From: Hyphomonadaceae bacterium UBA5336 | GTDB lineage: Bacteria; Pseudomonadota; Alphaproteobacteria; Caulobacterales; Hyphomonadaceae | Direction: 5' to 3' | DNA length: 64,000 bases | Assembly: GCA_002408125.1 (NCBI GenBank) | Contig: DHQO01000022.1 | Location: 1-64,000, forward strand | Shown here: piece after piece, positions 10,165-18,681 of the stretch | How the letters are laid out: every line of letters starts with the position of its first letter | How positions within the stretch are numbered: the stretch's first letter is position 1 | Notes under the pieces: generated by a model | What the model saw: the letters and a program-made list of their open reading frames with translations, nothing else | What the model was told of the DNA's origin: nothing | The model's database searches: none | Translations under genes and position numbers: made by a program

Positions 10165-10204
10165 TTTTGCGCTCCTATCTAGAACAAAAGATCGGGAGAT
10201 ATAG

Positions 10205-10585
10205 ATGAGCCAGTTTCCAACCTCCTTCCGCCACATCCATCTCGAATTGGCGCGCGAGGCCGGACATCCGGAGGGCGATGCCGGACATGGCTATGACATT
10301 GTCGCGCCGCTCGCCGCCGACGGACGTCTGGATGCGGATGAATGGAAGGGTCACCGTGAGAAATGCCGGGTGCGCCGGTTCCGCCCGCATGAGGATGACG
10401 AGATCGGCACACTGTTGCACGGCCCGGGCGGGCGCTGGTTCATTTCCTATGTCGATGGCGAGCCTGCCGAGAGCGGATATCGCTTTGAGGATGAACACTT
10501 TGTGCCCGGCGAGTATGTCTCGATTCGCGAAGATGATGGCGAGGTGCATACCTTTCGGGTCATGCAGGTGCGTGCACTAGACTGA
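10205..10585 (+). CDS. Small unknown protein
   Basis: 126 residues, rich in His, Asp, Glu and Arg. There is no signal peptide or membrane helix. The ATG at 10205 has GGGAG close upstream. The C-terminal half (RWFISYVDG, PGEYVSIRE, HTFRVMQV) looks beta-rich. It lies 40 bp after selO and could be transcribed with it. No family is recognised. Confidence 0.8.
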   Translation: MSQFPTSFRHIHLELAREAGHPEGDAGHGYDIVAPLAADGRLDADEWKGHREKCRVRRFRPHEDDEIGTLLHGPGGRWFISYVDGEPAESGYRFEDEHFVPGEYVSIREDDGEVHTFRVMQVRALD

Positions 10586-10611
10586 AAGTGATTCGCTGTA
10601 GGCGTGCGAAA

Positions 10612-10629
10612 CAGAATTGCTCAATTCTG
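10612..10629. promoter_or_regulatory. Perfect palindrome upstream of prkA operon
   Basis: CAGAATTG-CT-CAATTCTG, 8-bp arms, in the 245-bp gap before prkA. It is 27 bp after the preceding stop codon and about 200 bp before prkA. It could be an operator or a weak 3' hairpin, and no T-tract follows. Confidence 0.3.
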
Positions 10630-10830
10630 GTCTTTGCCCCGCACACATTGCCGTCAATTCATGCTCGTCAATGCATCGGTGATGTAAAAAAGCAGTGAAA
10701 CACGCAATTCCGCGCTTGCGCGACCGGCTGGTGCTTTCATCATAGCCGAACGGGGTCGAGCGCGCTCTGGTTAATGGCGAGGAGGAATTTTCAAGGCGCT
10801 ACGGGGGCACAACTTAGAGGACTATGTCCA

Positions 10831-12765
10831 ATGGACGTGTTTGCACGCTTTGCCGAAACGTACAGTCGGTCTCAGACTGAAGAACTTACCCTGCAAGACT
10901 ATCTGCTTGGCTGCCGGGATGATGCTTCATTCCGGGCAACTGCGGCCGAGCGTATGATCGCCGCCATCGGCGAACCTGAACTGATCGATACTTCAAAGGA
11001 CAGCCGGCTCGGCCGGATTTTCCTGAACCGCACCATCAAACGCTATCCTGCCTTCGCCGAAATGTATGGCATGGAAGAGACGATCGAACGGATCGTCGGC
11101 TTCTTCCGTCACGCGGCGCAGGGCCTGGAAGAGCGCAAGCAGATCCTTTACCTGCTCGGGCCGGTGGGCGGCGGCAAATCCACCCTGGCGGAAAAACTCA
11201 AACTGCTCATGGAGCAAGAGCCGATCTATGTGCTCAAGGCCGGTGATGAGATCAGCCCAGTTTTTGAATCCCCGCTTGGCATGTTTGATGTCGATCGGAT
11301 GGGTGATGTGCTTGAGGACAAGTATAATGTGCCTCGGCGCCTCCTGCGCAGCCCGGCCAGCCCCTGGGCGGTCAAGCGGCTGGACGATTTCGAGGGCGAC
11401 ATCTCGAAATTCTCGGTGGTGAAGCTCTATCCCTCGCGCCTGCGCCAGGTCGGCATCGCCAAGACAGAGCCGGGCGACGAGAACAACCAGGACGTCTCCG
11501 CCCTGGTCGGCAAGCTCGATATCCGCAAGCTGGAACACCTGTCGCAGAACGATCCGGATGCCTACAGCTTCTCTGGCGGGCTCAACCGTACCACGCAGGG
11601 ACTCCTGGAGTTCGTGGAGATGTTCAAGGCACCGATCAAGGTGCTCCACCCGCTGCTGACCGCGACCCAGGAAGGGTCCTATGTCGGCACCGAGAATATC
11701 GGCGCGATTCCCTATAACGGCATTATCCTGGCCCACTCCAATGAAAGCGAGTGGCGCCAGTTCAAGAACAACCGGAACAATGAGGCCTTCCTCGACCGGA
11801 TTTCCGTGGTGAAGGTGCCCTACTGCCTGCGCGCCACTGAAGAGGCCGAGATCTATGACAAACTGCTGGAGCAGTCGGAGCTTTCCGAAGCCCCATGCGC
11901 TCCGCAGACGCTCGAAATCATGGCACGGTTCTCGGTACTCACGCGCCTGCGCGAGCACGAGAATTCCAATCTCTATTCCAAGATGCGCGTCTATGACGGG
12001 GAGTTCCTGAAGGACACCGATCCGCGCGCCAAGAGCATGCAGGAATACCGCGACGAGGCCGGCCCGGATGAGGGCATGGAGGGCGTCTCCACGCGCTTTG
12101 CCTACAAGGTGCTCTCGGAAGTGTTCAACCACGACACCGATGAGGTCGCCGCCGACCCTGTGCACCTGTTCTATGTGCTCGATCGCGCCATCCGGCGGGA
12201 ACAGTACCCGGACGAGACCGAGGAAGCCTATCTCGATCACATCAAGACAGAGCTGACCCCGCGCTATGTCGAGTTCATCGGCTATGAGATCCAGAAGGCC
12301 TATCTGGAGAGCTATACCGATTACGGCCAGAACCTCTTTGACCGTTATATCGCCTATGCCGATGCCTGGATCGAGGACCAGGATTACAAGGACCCCGATA
12401 CCGGGCAGATGTTCGACCGCGACGTGCTGGAATCGGAGCTTGAGAAACTCGAACGCCCCGCCGGCGTTTCAAACCCGAAGGACTTCCGCAACGAGGTCGT
12501 GAAGTTCGTGCTGCGCGCACGGGCGGAAAACGAGGGCAAGAATCCCGACTGGCGGGAATACGAGAAACTGCGCCGCGTCATCGAGAAGCGTATGTTCGGC
12601 CAGGTCGAGGACCTGCTCCCGGTCATCAGCTTCGGCGCCAAGCGGGACAAGGATTCCGATGCCAAGCACCACGAGTTCGTGAAACGTATGACCGAACGTG
12701 GTTATACTGAGCGCCAGGTCCGCCGGCTGGTGGAGTGGTATATGCGCGTCAACAAGGCGGGGTAG
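10831..12765 (+). CDS. prkA: PrkA/YeaG serine protein kinase
   Basis: 644 residues from ATG 10831, with AGAGG ten bases upstream. This start aligns with the usual MxxFxxFxxxY...ELTLQ(D/E) beginning of the family, so the in-frame ATG at 10774 is rejected. The N-terminal AAA-like domain has a P-loop GPVGGGKST near residues 109-117. The C-terminal part is the PrkA kinase-like domain. It is a cytoplasmic stress/starvation kinase and the first gene of a three-gene operon with yeaH and spoVR, an arrangement conserved in proteobacteria. Confidence 0.93.
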   Translation: MDVFARFAETYSRSQTEELTLQDYLLGCRDDASFRATAAERMIAAIGEPELIDTSKDSRLGRIFLNRTIKRYPAFAEMYGMEETIERIVGFFRHAAQGLEERKQILYLLGPVGGGKSTLAEKLKLLMEQEPIYVLKAGDEISPVFESPLGMFDVDRMGDVLEDKYNVPRRLLRSPASPWAVKRLDDFEGDISKFSVVKLYPSRLRQVGIAKTEPGDENNQDVSALVGKLDIRKLEHLSQNDPDAYSFSGGLNRTTQGLLEFVEMFKAPIKVLHPLLTATQEGSYVGTENIGAIPYNGIILAHSNESEWRQFKNNRNNEAFLDRISVVKVPYCLRATEEAEIYDKLLEQSELSEAPCAPQTLEIMARFSVLTRLREHENSNLYSKMRVYDGEFLKDTDPRAKSMQEYRDEAGPDEGMEGVSTRFAYKVLSEVFNHDTDEVAADPVHLFYVLDRAIRREQYPDETEEAYLDHIKTELTPRYVEFIGYEIQKAYLESYTDYGQNLFDRYIAYADAWIEDQDYKDPDTGQMFDRDVLESELEKLERPAGVSNPKDFRNEVVKFVLRARAENEGKNPDWREYEKLRRVIEKRMFGQVEDLLPVISFGAKRDKDSDAKHHEFVKRMTERGYTERQVRRLVEWYMRVNKAG

Positions 12766-12812
12766 GAGAATGCCCCGCACAAGGGCTGGGGGGCCCTAAA
12801 CCCGGAGACCCA

Positions 12813-14135
12813 ATGAAGAATTTCATCGACCGCCGCCTCAATCCCAAGGACAAGAGCCTTGGCAACCGGCGGCGGTTCCTGCGCCGGGTGCGCGGGCAGG
12901 TGAAAGCCTCTGTCGACGATGCCATCCGCAACCGGAAAATCGCGGATGTTGATCGCGGCGACAAGGTCGGCGTGCCGGCGGACGGCATCCGGGAACCGCG
13001 TTTTCGCTATGAGCCGGGCTCGGGCCGGGTCGAGCGCGTGCTGCCGGGCAACAAGCAGTTCGGTGTCGGCGACCGCATCCGCAAACCCCCTCAACAGGGC
13101 GGCGGAGGGGCCGGCAAGCAGGGCTCAAACGATGGCGAGGGCGAGGACGAGTTCGCCTTCGTGCTCTCGCGCGAGGAATTTCTCGACATCTTCTTCGAGG
13201 ATCTCGAACTGCCCGACCTTATCAAGCACACGATGAAGGAGATGAAGACCTTCAAGCCGCGCCGGGCCGGCTATTCGGTCACCGGCTCGCCGTCGAATCT
13301 GGCCGTCACCAACACGATGAAGAATGCCATGGGCCGCCGCATCGCCCTGCGCCGGCCGAGCAATGCCGAGGTTGCTGCGCTGAAGGAAGAGCTGTTCAAG
13401 CTTGAGAAGAAATCGGAACCCTCCGCAGCCGACCGCAAGCGCATGAAGGCGCTGCGCGAGGAGATAGAGGAGAAGAACCGCCGGCGCGCGGCGATCCCCT
13501 ATATCGACCCGCTCGATGTGCGCTTCAAAATGTTCGACAAGGAGCCCCAGCCCAACGCCAACGCCGTCATGTTCTGCCTGATGGATGTGTCGGCCTCGAT
13601 GGGCGAGCGCGAGAAGGATCTCGCCAAGCGCTTCTTCGTGCTGCTGCACCTGTTCCTGACACGCCGTTATGACAAGATCGAGCTGGTCTTCATCCGCCAT
13701 ACCCACAATGCCCAGGAGGTAGACGAGGACACCTTCTTCCATTCGCGCGAGACCGGCGGCACGGTCGTCTCCACCGCACTGGAGGAGATGCGCAAGATCA
13801 TTGATGCCCGCTATCCGGCCAGCGACTGGAACATCTATGCCGCCCAGGCCTCGGATGGCGACAATTTCCCCGGCGACAGCGACCGGTGCCTTGCCTTCAT
13901 GCGCGAGGCGATCATGCCGTTGGTGCAGTATTTCGCTTATATCGAGATCATCGACGAGGCCGAGGCTGAGTTCCTCCTGTCGGACGAGACCGGCGTGGAA
14001 CTGTGGACCACCTACAAGAAACTCACCGCCGACTGGGGGAACTTTGCCATGAAGCGCATTTCGCGCCCGGCCGACATCTATCCGGTGTTCCGGGAGCTGT
14101 TTGCGCGCAATGCACGGGAGAGCGCCCATGCCTGA
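12813..14135 (+). CDS. yeaH: YeaH-type DUF444 protein (von Willebrand A-like)
   Basis: 440 residues from ATG 12813, with GGAG upstream. The N-terminus IDRRLNPKDKSLGNRRRF is typical of DUF444. A von Willebrand A-like domain carries the metal-site motif DVSASMG (DxSxS). It is the partner of the PrkA kinase in the stress operon. It starts 47 bp after prkA and overlaps spoVR by 8 bp. The family's molecular role is unresolved. Confidence 0.9.
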   Translation: MKNFIDRRLNPKDKSLGNRRRFLRRVRGQVKASVDDAIRNRKIADVDRGDKVGVPADGIREPRFRYEPGSGRVERVLPGNKQFGVGDRIRKPPQQGGGGAGKQGSNDGEGEDEFAFVLSREEFLDIFFEDLELPDLIKHTMKEMKTFKPRRAGYSVTGSPSNLAVTNTMKNAMGRRIALRRPSNAEVAALKEELFKLEKKSEPSAADRKRMKALREEIEEKNRRRAAIPYIDPLDVRFKMFDKEPQPNANAVMFCLMDVSASMGEREKDLAKRFFVLLHLFLTRRYDKIELVFIRHTHNAQEVDEDTFFHSRETGGTVVSTALEEMRKIIDARYPASDWNIYAAQASDGDNFPGDSDRCLAFMREAIMPLVQYFAYIEIIDEAEAEFLLSDETGVELWTTYKKLTADWGNFAMKRISRPADIYPVFRELFARNARESAHA

Positions 14136-15705
14136 CGCCACCCAGACCAAAAAATCCCCAGCCAAGCGCAAGCCGCGCAAGGCCGCGCCGAAAAAACCCG
14201 CCTATCTGTTCGAAGGTCCCGATTGGAGCTTCGACACCATGAACCGGACTTATGCCGCAATCGAGGAGATCGCGCTCAAGGAACTCGGCCTCGATATCTA
14301 TCCCAACCAGATCGAGATCATTTCCTCAGAACAGATGCTCGATGCTTATGCCTCCACCGGTATGCCGCTGATGTATGGCCACTGGAGCTTCGGCAAGAGC
14401 TTCCTCAGCGAGGAGCGGCTCTATCGCAAGGGGCTTCGGGGTCTGGCCTATGAGATCATCATCAACTCCAGCCCGTGTATCTCCTACAATATGGAAGACA
14501 ACACCATGGCGACGCAGACGCTCGTCATGGCCCATGCTGCTTTCGGGCATAATCACTTCTTCAAGAACAACCACCTGTTCCGCATGTGGACGGACGCCGA
14601 AGGCATCCTCGACTATCTCGAATATGCCCGCACCTTCATCGCCGACTGCGAGGAACGCTATGGCGAGCGCGAGGTCGAGCGGATCCTGGATGCGGCCCAT
14701 GCCCTGATGCCCAATGGCGTGTTCCGCTATGAGCGCCCGGCCCGGCCGACCCTGCGCGAGGAGCGCCTGCGCCATCGCGAACGCCTGGCACAGGAAGAGG
14801 CCGAGGTGAACTATCTCTGGGAACGTCTGCAGGCCAAGCAGCGCCGCAAGGGGGCCGGCCGGCGCCCGGTCGAACAGGTCGATCCGCGCAGCCAGATCCA
14901 GATGCCGGAAGAAAACGTGCTCTTCTTCCTGGAACAGTATTCCCCGATCCTGGCCAACTGGCAGCGCGAGATCCTGCGGATCACGCGCCATATCGCGCAG
15001 TATTTCTATCCCCAGCGCCAGACCAAGGTGATGAATGAGGGCTGCGCCACCTTCTGCCACTACTACATCGTCAACCGGCTGCACGAGAAAGGCCTGATCA
15101 CGGATGGCGCGCTGTTCGAGATTCTGCACCAGCATACCGGGGTGATCACCCAGCCCGATTTCGACGACCCGCGCTTTTCCGGCATCAACCCCTATGCGCT
15201 CGGCTTTGCCATGATGAGCGATATCAAGCGCATGGCGCTGGAGCCGACCGAGGAAGACCGGGAATATTTTCCACGCATTGCCGGGGCCGGGAACTGGCAG
15301 GACATTCTGAAGAATGTCTGGGCCAATTACCGCGATGAGAGCTTCATCCAGCAATTCCTCAGCCCGAAAGTGGTGCGCGACTTCCACATGTTCTCACTGC
15401 AGGGCGAAGAGCGCTCGCGTTATTACACGGTGAACGGGATCCATGACGATCGCGGCTTCCGCACCATCCGCAACACGCTGGCGCGCAACCATGACCTGTC
15501 GGTGATAGAACCCGATATTCAGGTGGTGGATGTGGACTTCCTCGGCGACCGTTCCCTGTTCCTGGAGTGCCACATGTCTGACGGCGCGCGCCTTGCCACG
15601 CGCGACCGGGACAGCGTCCTGCGCCATGTCGAAACCCTGTGGGGCTTCGATGTCGAGCTTGACGAAATCGGCGCATCGCCCGGCACTGGCGCTGATGTGA
15701 GCTAA
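14128..15705 (+). CDS. spoVR: SpoVR family protein
   Basis: 525 residues from ATG 14128, with GGGAG eight bases ahead and an 8-bp overlap with yeaH. Family signatures include PDWSFDTMNRTYAAIEEIA, YGHWSFGKSF and NEGCATFCHYYIVNRL. The first 20 residues are a Lys/Arg/Pro-rich tail not usual in the family. It is the third member of the prkA-yeaH-spoVR set. Named after a Bacillus sporulation gene, it serves a stationary-phase or stress role in non-sporulating proteobacteria. Confidence 0.92.
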   Translation: MPDATQTKKSPAKRKPRKAAPKKPAYLFEGPDWSFDTMNRTYAAIEEIALKELGLDIYPNQIEIISSEQMLDAYASTGMPLMYGHWSFGKSFLSEERLYRKGLRGLAYEIIINSSPCISYNMEDNTMATQTLVMAHAAFGHNHFFKNNHLFRMWTDAEGILDYLEYARTFIADCEERYGEREVERILDAAHALMPNGVFRYERPARPTLREERLRHRERLAQEEAEVNYLWERLQAKQRRKGAGRRPVEQVDPRSQIQMPEENVLFFLEQYSPILANWQREILRITRHIAQYFYPQRQTKVMNEGCATFCHYYIVNRLHEKGLITDGALFEILHQHTGVITQPDFDDPRFSGINPYALGFAMMSDIKRMALEPTEEDREYFPRIAGAGNWQDILKNVWANYRDESFIQQFLSPKVVRDFHMFSLQGEERSRYYTVNGIHDDRGFRTIRNTLARNHDLSVIEPDIQVVDVDFLGDRSLFLECHMSDGARLATRDRDSVLRHVETLWGFDVELDEIGASPGTGADVS

Positions 15706-15839
15706 TACTTACCAATTACGCGGTTATACTGCTGTTTTAATTCGAAAATCTGCATGCGCAGACAGCATCGTTAACATGTTGGTCGTATTTCAATGTTTTA
15801 GCTCGGCATTGTTCCACTGCCAGCTTCCGGAATCGTCCC

Positions 15840-16148
15840 TTGTCATTCTTGAAGAAACTCATCGGCCGCTCCTCAGAGCCTGAAGCGGAAGTCGACAACG
15901 AGCCGGTCGACTATCGCCGTGCGCGCCGCGATGGCACCTACAAGGTTGTCACGGTGACCTATCCCACCGGATATGTGCGCAAGGGTGTGGCCGTCGATAT
16001 TTCCGACACGGGTGTTCGCGTGCGCTTTTTCCAGCGCGGGGAGTTGCCGTCGCGTGTGGAACTGAAGATCGATGGCCAGTCCGGCAAGCGGACGGCAGAC
16101 GTGGTCTGGCAGGAAACCCATGATGCGGGCTTCAAGTTTGTCGGCTAG
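15840..16148 (+). CDS. PilZ domain protein (c-di-GMP receptor)
   Basis: 102 residues, a single PilZ domain. The c-di-GMP-binding signature is present: an Arg cluster DYRRARR near residues 24-30 and DISDTGVRV (DxSxxG) near 53-61. The only start fitting the N-terminus MSFLKKLIGR is TTG at 15840. A diguanylate cyclase gene lies 6 kb away. The 3' end overlaps the proposed xerD start. Confidence 0.85.
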   Translation: MSFLKKLIGRSSEPEAEVDNEPVDYRRARRDGTYKVVTVTYPTGYVRKGVAVDISDTGVRVRFFQRGELPSRVELKIDGQSGKRTADVVWQETHDAGFKFVG

Positions 16149-17079
16149 GCGCGCACGGCGTATCGCTGGCGATGGTGCGCGCATCGAAGCCTTCCTTGAA
16201 ATGATCAGCGCCGAGCGGGGTGCAGCCGCCAACACGCTCGAGGCCTATGGCCGCGATCTCACGGACGCATCGGAGTTCCTTGCCGGCGGGCTGGTCTCCG
16301 CCTCGGGCAATGACCTGCGCGGCTATATTCAGGATCTCGCCCGCCGCGGCATGGCGGCCTCGACCATCGCCCGCAAGCGTTCGGCGCTGCGCCGTTTCTT
16401 CCGCTTCCAGTTCCAGGAGGGCTGCCGCGCCGACGATCCGACCTCCCAGCTAGACGCCCCCAAGTCCCGCCGCGCTGTGCCCGATGTGCTCACGCGCGAG
16501 GATATGGCGCGGGTGATCGTGGCCTGCGGCGAGGATCGCCGGCTCGTCTGCCTTGTCGAGCTGCTTTACGGCGCGGGCCTGCGCGCCAGCGAATTGGTCT
16601 CCCTGCCGGTCAGCGCCCTGCCGCGCCGGCGTGGTGGGCGCTGGGAAACCCGGGCCATCACGGTGCGCGGCAAGGGCGGCAAGGACCGGCTCTGCCCGCT
16701 GGGGCCTCCGGCGCTGGAGGCGATCTCTGCCTGGCTGGATGTACGCGAAGAGCACCTGCCAAAGGGCGAGGCGCCGGCACGGCGCGCTGCGCCCTATCTC
16801 TTTCCCTCACGCGGGGCGGCCGGGCATCTCACCCGCCGGCGCCTCGGCCAGATGCTCGACGATCTGGCGCTGAACGCGGGGCTTTCGCCTGAGCGCCTTT
16901 ACCCCCACGCCCTGCGCCATGCCTATGCCACGCATCTCTTGCAGGGCGGGGCAGACCTGCGCAGCGTGCAGACCCTGCTGGGTCATGCCGATATCGCCAC
17001 CACCCAGATTTATACTCATGTCATTGCCGACGAGCTTGCCGAGCTGCTGGAAACCACTCACCCGCTAGCGCGCGATTGA
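16120..17079 (+). CDS. xerD: Tyrosine recombinase XerD
   Basis: About 319 residues. The N-terminal SAM-like DNA-binding domain is followed by a catalytic domain with the full set of residues: Arg in GAGLRASEL, Lys in GKGGKDR, HxxR in HALRHAYATHL, His in LGHADI and Tyr in QIYTH. XerD with XerC resolves chromosome dimers at dif. The start at 16120 or 16123 overlaps the PilZ gene by up to 29 bp, and a longer frame from 16072 is less likely. No integrase-associated attachment repeats or mobile genes are nearby, so a housekeeping role is preferred. Confidence 0.88.
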   Translation: MMRASSLSARRARRIAGDGARIEAFLEMISAERGAAANTLEAYGRDLTDASEFLAGGLVSASGNDLRGYIQDLARRGMAASTIARKRSALRRFFRFQFQEGCRADDPTSQLDAPKSRRAVPDVLTREDMARVIVACGEDRRLVCLVELLYGAGLRASELVSLPVSALPRRRGGRWETRAITVRGKGGKDRLCPLGPPALEAISAWLDVREEHLPKGEAPARRAAPYLFPSRGAAGHLTRRRLGQMLDDLALNAGLSPERLYPHALRHAYATHLLQGGADLRSVQTLLGHADIATTQIYTHVIADELAELLETTHPLARD

Positions 17080-18054
17080 GATCGAGATCGCGCCGAAACG
17101 CTGCGGGCCGTTCTGTTTCACAAACTGCTCGGTGCGGTGGACATAGGTGAAGGCCACCTGGACAGTTTTGTAGTGCAAGGCGATGCCGGTCTGGATGTCG
17201 CTGACAAACAGGCGCCGATCGCTGACCGACGGGCTGTCTCGGAAGGTGTTCCCATCGAGGAAGATGTCGCGCATCACGGCCCGTACATCCGCCCCGACAA
17301 ACAGGTATCCGCCGAGATCCTCGTGCGGGTTGAACACGCCCGCGCCCGCCGTCGCGGGCCGGATACGCGGCGGGCCGAAATCCGAGCCGAGATCGAACCC
17401 GATCCGGGCCATGCCGCCGGTCGAGGCATAGGTGCGCACATTGCCCAGCGCGCCGCCATAGTGCAGGCCATAATCGGTCTCCAGCCCGAAAGGAAGGTCC
17501 GGCCCGTTATAGCGCTGCAGGCGCTGGGCGATCAGTTCCAGGCCGGGCTCGTCATGCAGCTGGTGGTCCCAGCCGCGCGGCTCCACGCCATTGATCATGG
17601 CGTGCCAGTTGGTCTGCACCCACTTGGCCTGGGCCGACGGGCCGACCACCCCGAGATTGAGCTGCAGGATATCCTGGGTATCCTCATCGCTCGCCACGAC
17701 CGTGCCTGAGACATAGAGCCAGCCGGCATAAGGACGGTCCTCCGGATCGGGAACCAGGGCGGAAATATCCTCCGGCGTGAAGATGGTGTGAGCCAGTGCA
17801 AAGCCCTGACGCAATTTGATCCTTTCCAGATCCAGGCCCGGCACGAGGTCCGCGGCCTCCCGCAAGAGTGGGAAAACGCGGTCTGCCGGGCTCACCCGCT
17901 CGATCCGGATACCGTTGGAATAGTTGCGGTCCGTACCCCCGAACATGTCGTTTTCCGAAGTCAGGGAGATGACACCGGCGTCATCGTCGGCCGAGGCGTA
18001 TCCGGCAGTATTCATTACAGAAATGATAAGTCCGACCGTGAGACATGCGCGCAT
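17065..18054 (-). CDS. lpxR: LpxR-like lipid A 3'-O-deacylase (DUF2219)
   Basis: 329 residues from ATG 18054, which begins a signal peptide ending near YASA; a longer frame to 18111 is unlikely. LpxR features are present: SENDMFGGTDRNYSNG near the mature N-terminus (Asn and Asp of the active site, Ser at the Thr/Ser position), RPYAGWLY, and NWHAMI with GWDHQLHDEPG holding the catalytic-type His and Glu. Predicted outer-membrane barrel that removes the 3'-acyloxyacyl chain of lipid A. It converges on xerD with a 15-bp overlap of coding ends. Confidence 0.85.
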   Translation of the reverse strand: MRACLTVGLIISVMNTAGYASADDDAGVISLTSENDMFGGTDRNYSNGIRIERVSPADRVFPLLREAADLVPGLDLERIKLRQGFALAHTIFTPEDISALVPDPEDRPYAGWLYVSGTVVASDEDTQDILQLNLGVVGPSAQAKWVQTNWHAMINGVEPRGWDHQLHDEPGLELIAQRLQRYNGPDLPFGLETDYGLHYGGALGNVRTYASTGGMARIGFDLGSDFGPPRIRPATAGAGVFNPHEDLGGYLFVGADVRAVMRDIFLDGNTFRDSPSVSDRRLFVSDIQTGIALHYKTVQVAFTYVHRTEQFVKQNGPQRFGAISISIAR

Positions 18055-18255
18055 GGGAACTCCCTGTTCGCCATGTCTTCTGCCACTGCCGCGGGCCTCC
18101 GGCCAACCCATGCGAAACAGACTTCGAAGAAACTAGTGCAATTTTAATCAAAACTGCTCCTCCGTTTTCAGCCTGACCTTAAAACGGACGCGGTATTTCA
18201 GGTTCCATCACGATCCCAGAAAGGGGTCTGACTGCCTAAGAAATAGGATTGGGAC

Positions 18256-18525
18256 ATGGAACAGCAGATCAATACCGCCAATAGCGTGCGCGGTCCGAAC
18301 GGCGACAAGCTGACGCTCGCCGATCTTCCGCCGGCCAATATTTCCCGCTGGGTGACCCGCCGCAAGGCTGAGGTCGTCGCCGCCGTGCAAGGCGGGCTGC
18401 TCAGCCAGAAGGAAGCCCTTCGCCGGTACGGCCTCTCCGAAGAGGAATATGCCGGCTGGGAGCGTCTCTACGCCACCTACGGCGCCAAGGGTCTTCGTGC
18501 GACCCGCCTGCAGCAGTATCGCTAG
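18256..18525 (+). CDS. sciP: CtrA inhibitor SciP (DUF1153)
   Basis: 89 residues, full length. It contains the SciP core WVTRRKAEVVAAV and the closing GLRATRLQQYR. In Caulobacter SciP binds CtrA and DNA and blocks CtrA-activated transcription in swarmer cells, setting the timing of flagellar and cell-cycle genes. In Caulobacter sciP also lies immediately upstream of the fliF operon, and that order is kept here, with a fliF-like operon starting 156 bp downstream. I found no convincing full CtrA box before sciP itself. Confidence 0.93.
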   Translation: MEQQINTANSVRGPNGDKLTLADLPPANISRWVTRRKAEVVAAVQGGLLSQKEALRRYGLSEEEYAGWERLYATYGAKGLRATRLQQYR

Positions 18526-18598
18526 CTTCTCACCGTCTGCCGTCTGACGAGGGCAGTAAGCAGGAGCCTGGAAACCCCTCCGAGTTCGGCCTTTCGGG

Positions 18599-18622
18599 TT
18601 AAGGCCGGATTTACCCTGAATC
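18599..18622 (+). promoter_or_regulatory. CtrA-like box and GANTC site before the mini-fliF operon
   Basis: TTAA-N7-TTTA at 18599-18613 (one mismatch to the CtrA consensus), then GAATC at 18618-18622, a CcrM methylation site. Together they lie 60-83 bp before the ATG at 18682. In Caulobacter the fliF operon is CtrA-activated and cell-cycle timed, so the placement fits. Confidence 0.5.
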
Positions 18623-18643
18623 CATAAGGATCAGACCACGAAT

Positions 18644-18665
18644 GATCTCCGCGTCCCCGGAGATC
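18644..18665 (+). promoter_or_regulatory. Hairpin in the leader of the mini-fliF operon
   Basis: GATCTCCG and CGGAGATC pair perfectly around a 6-nt loop. The stem ends two bases before GTGGAG (18668-18673), the likely ribosome binding site for the ATG at 18682. It could modulate translation or mRNA stability. No T-tract follows, so it is not a terminator. Confidence 0.45.
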
Positions 18666-18681
18666 CTGTGGAGTGATCCCA

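Noticed and set aside
16120..17079. Integrase of a genomic island
   Set aside because: The recombinase has the XerD core and length. No tRNA gene, attachment repeats, phage or mobilisation genes flank it.
18055..18255. CtrA box ahead of sciP
   Set aside because: TTAA occurs twice (in TTTTAATC and CCTTAAAA), but neither has a second half-site at the seven-base spacing, so I do not call a box.
18526..18681. Possible missing 5' half of fliF through a frameshift
   Set aside because: Only 156 bp separate sciP from the mini-fliF start. They hold regulatory-looking sequence and no FliF-like codons in any frame, so a simple frameshift cannot explain the short protein.
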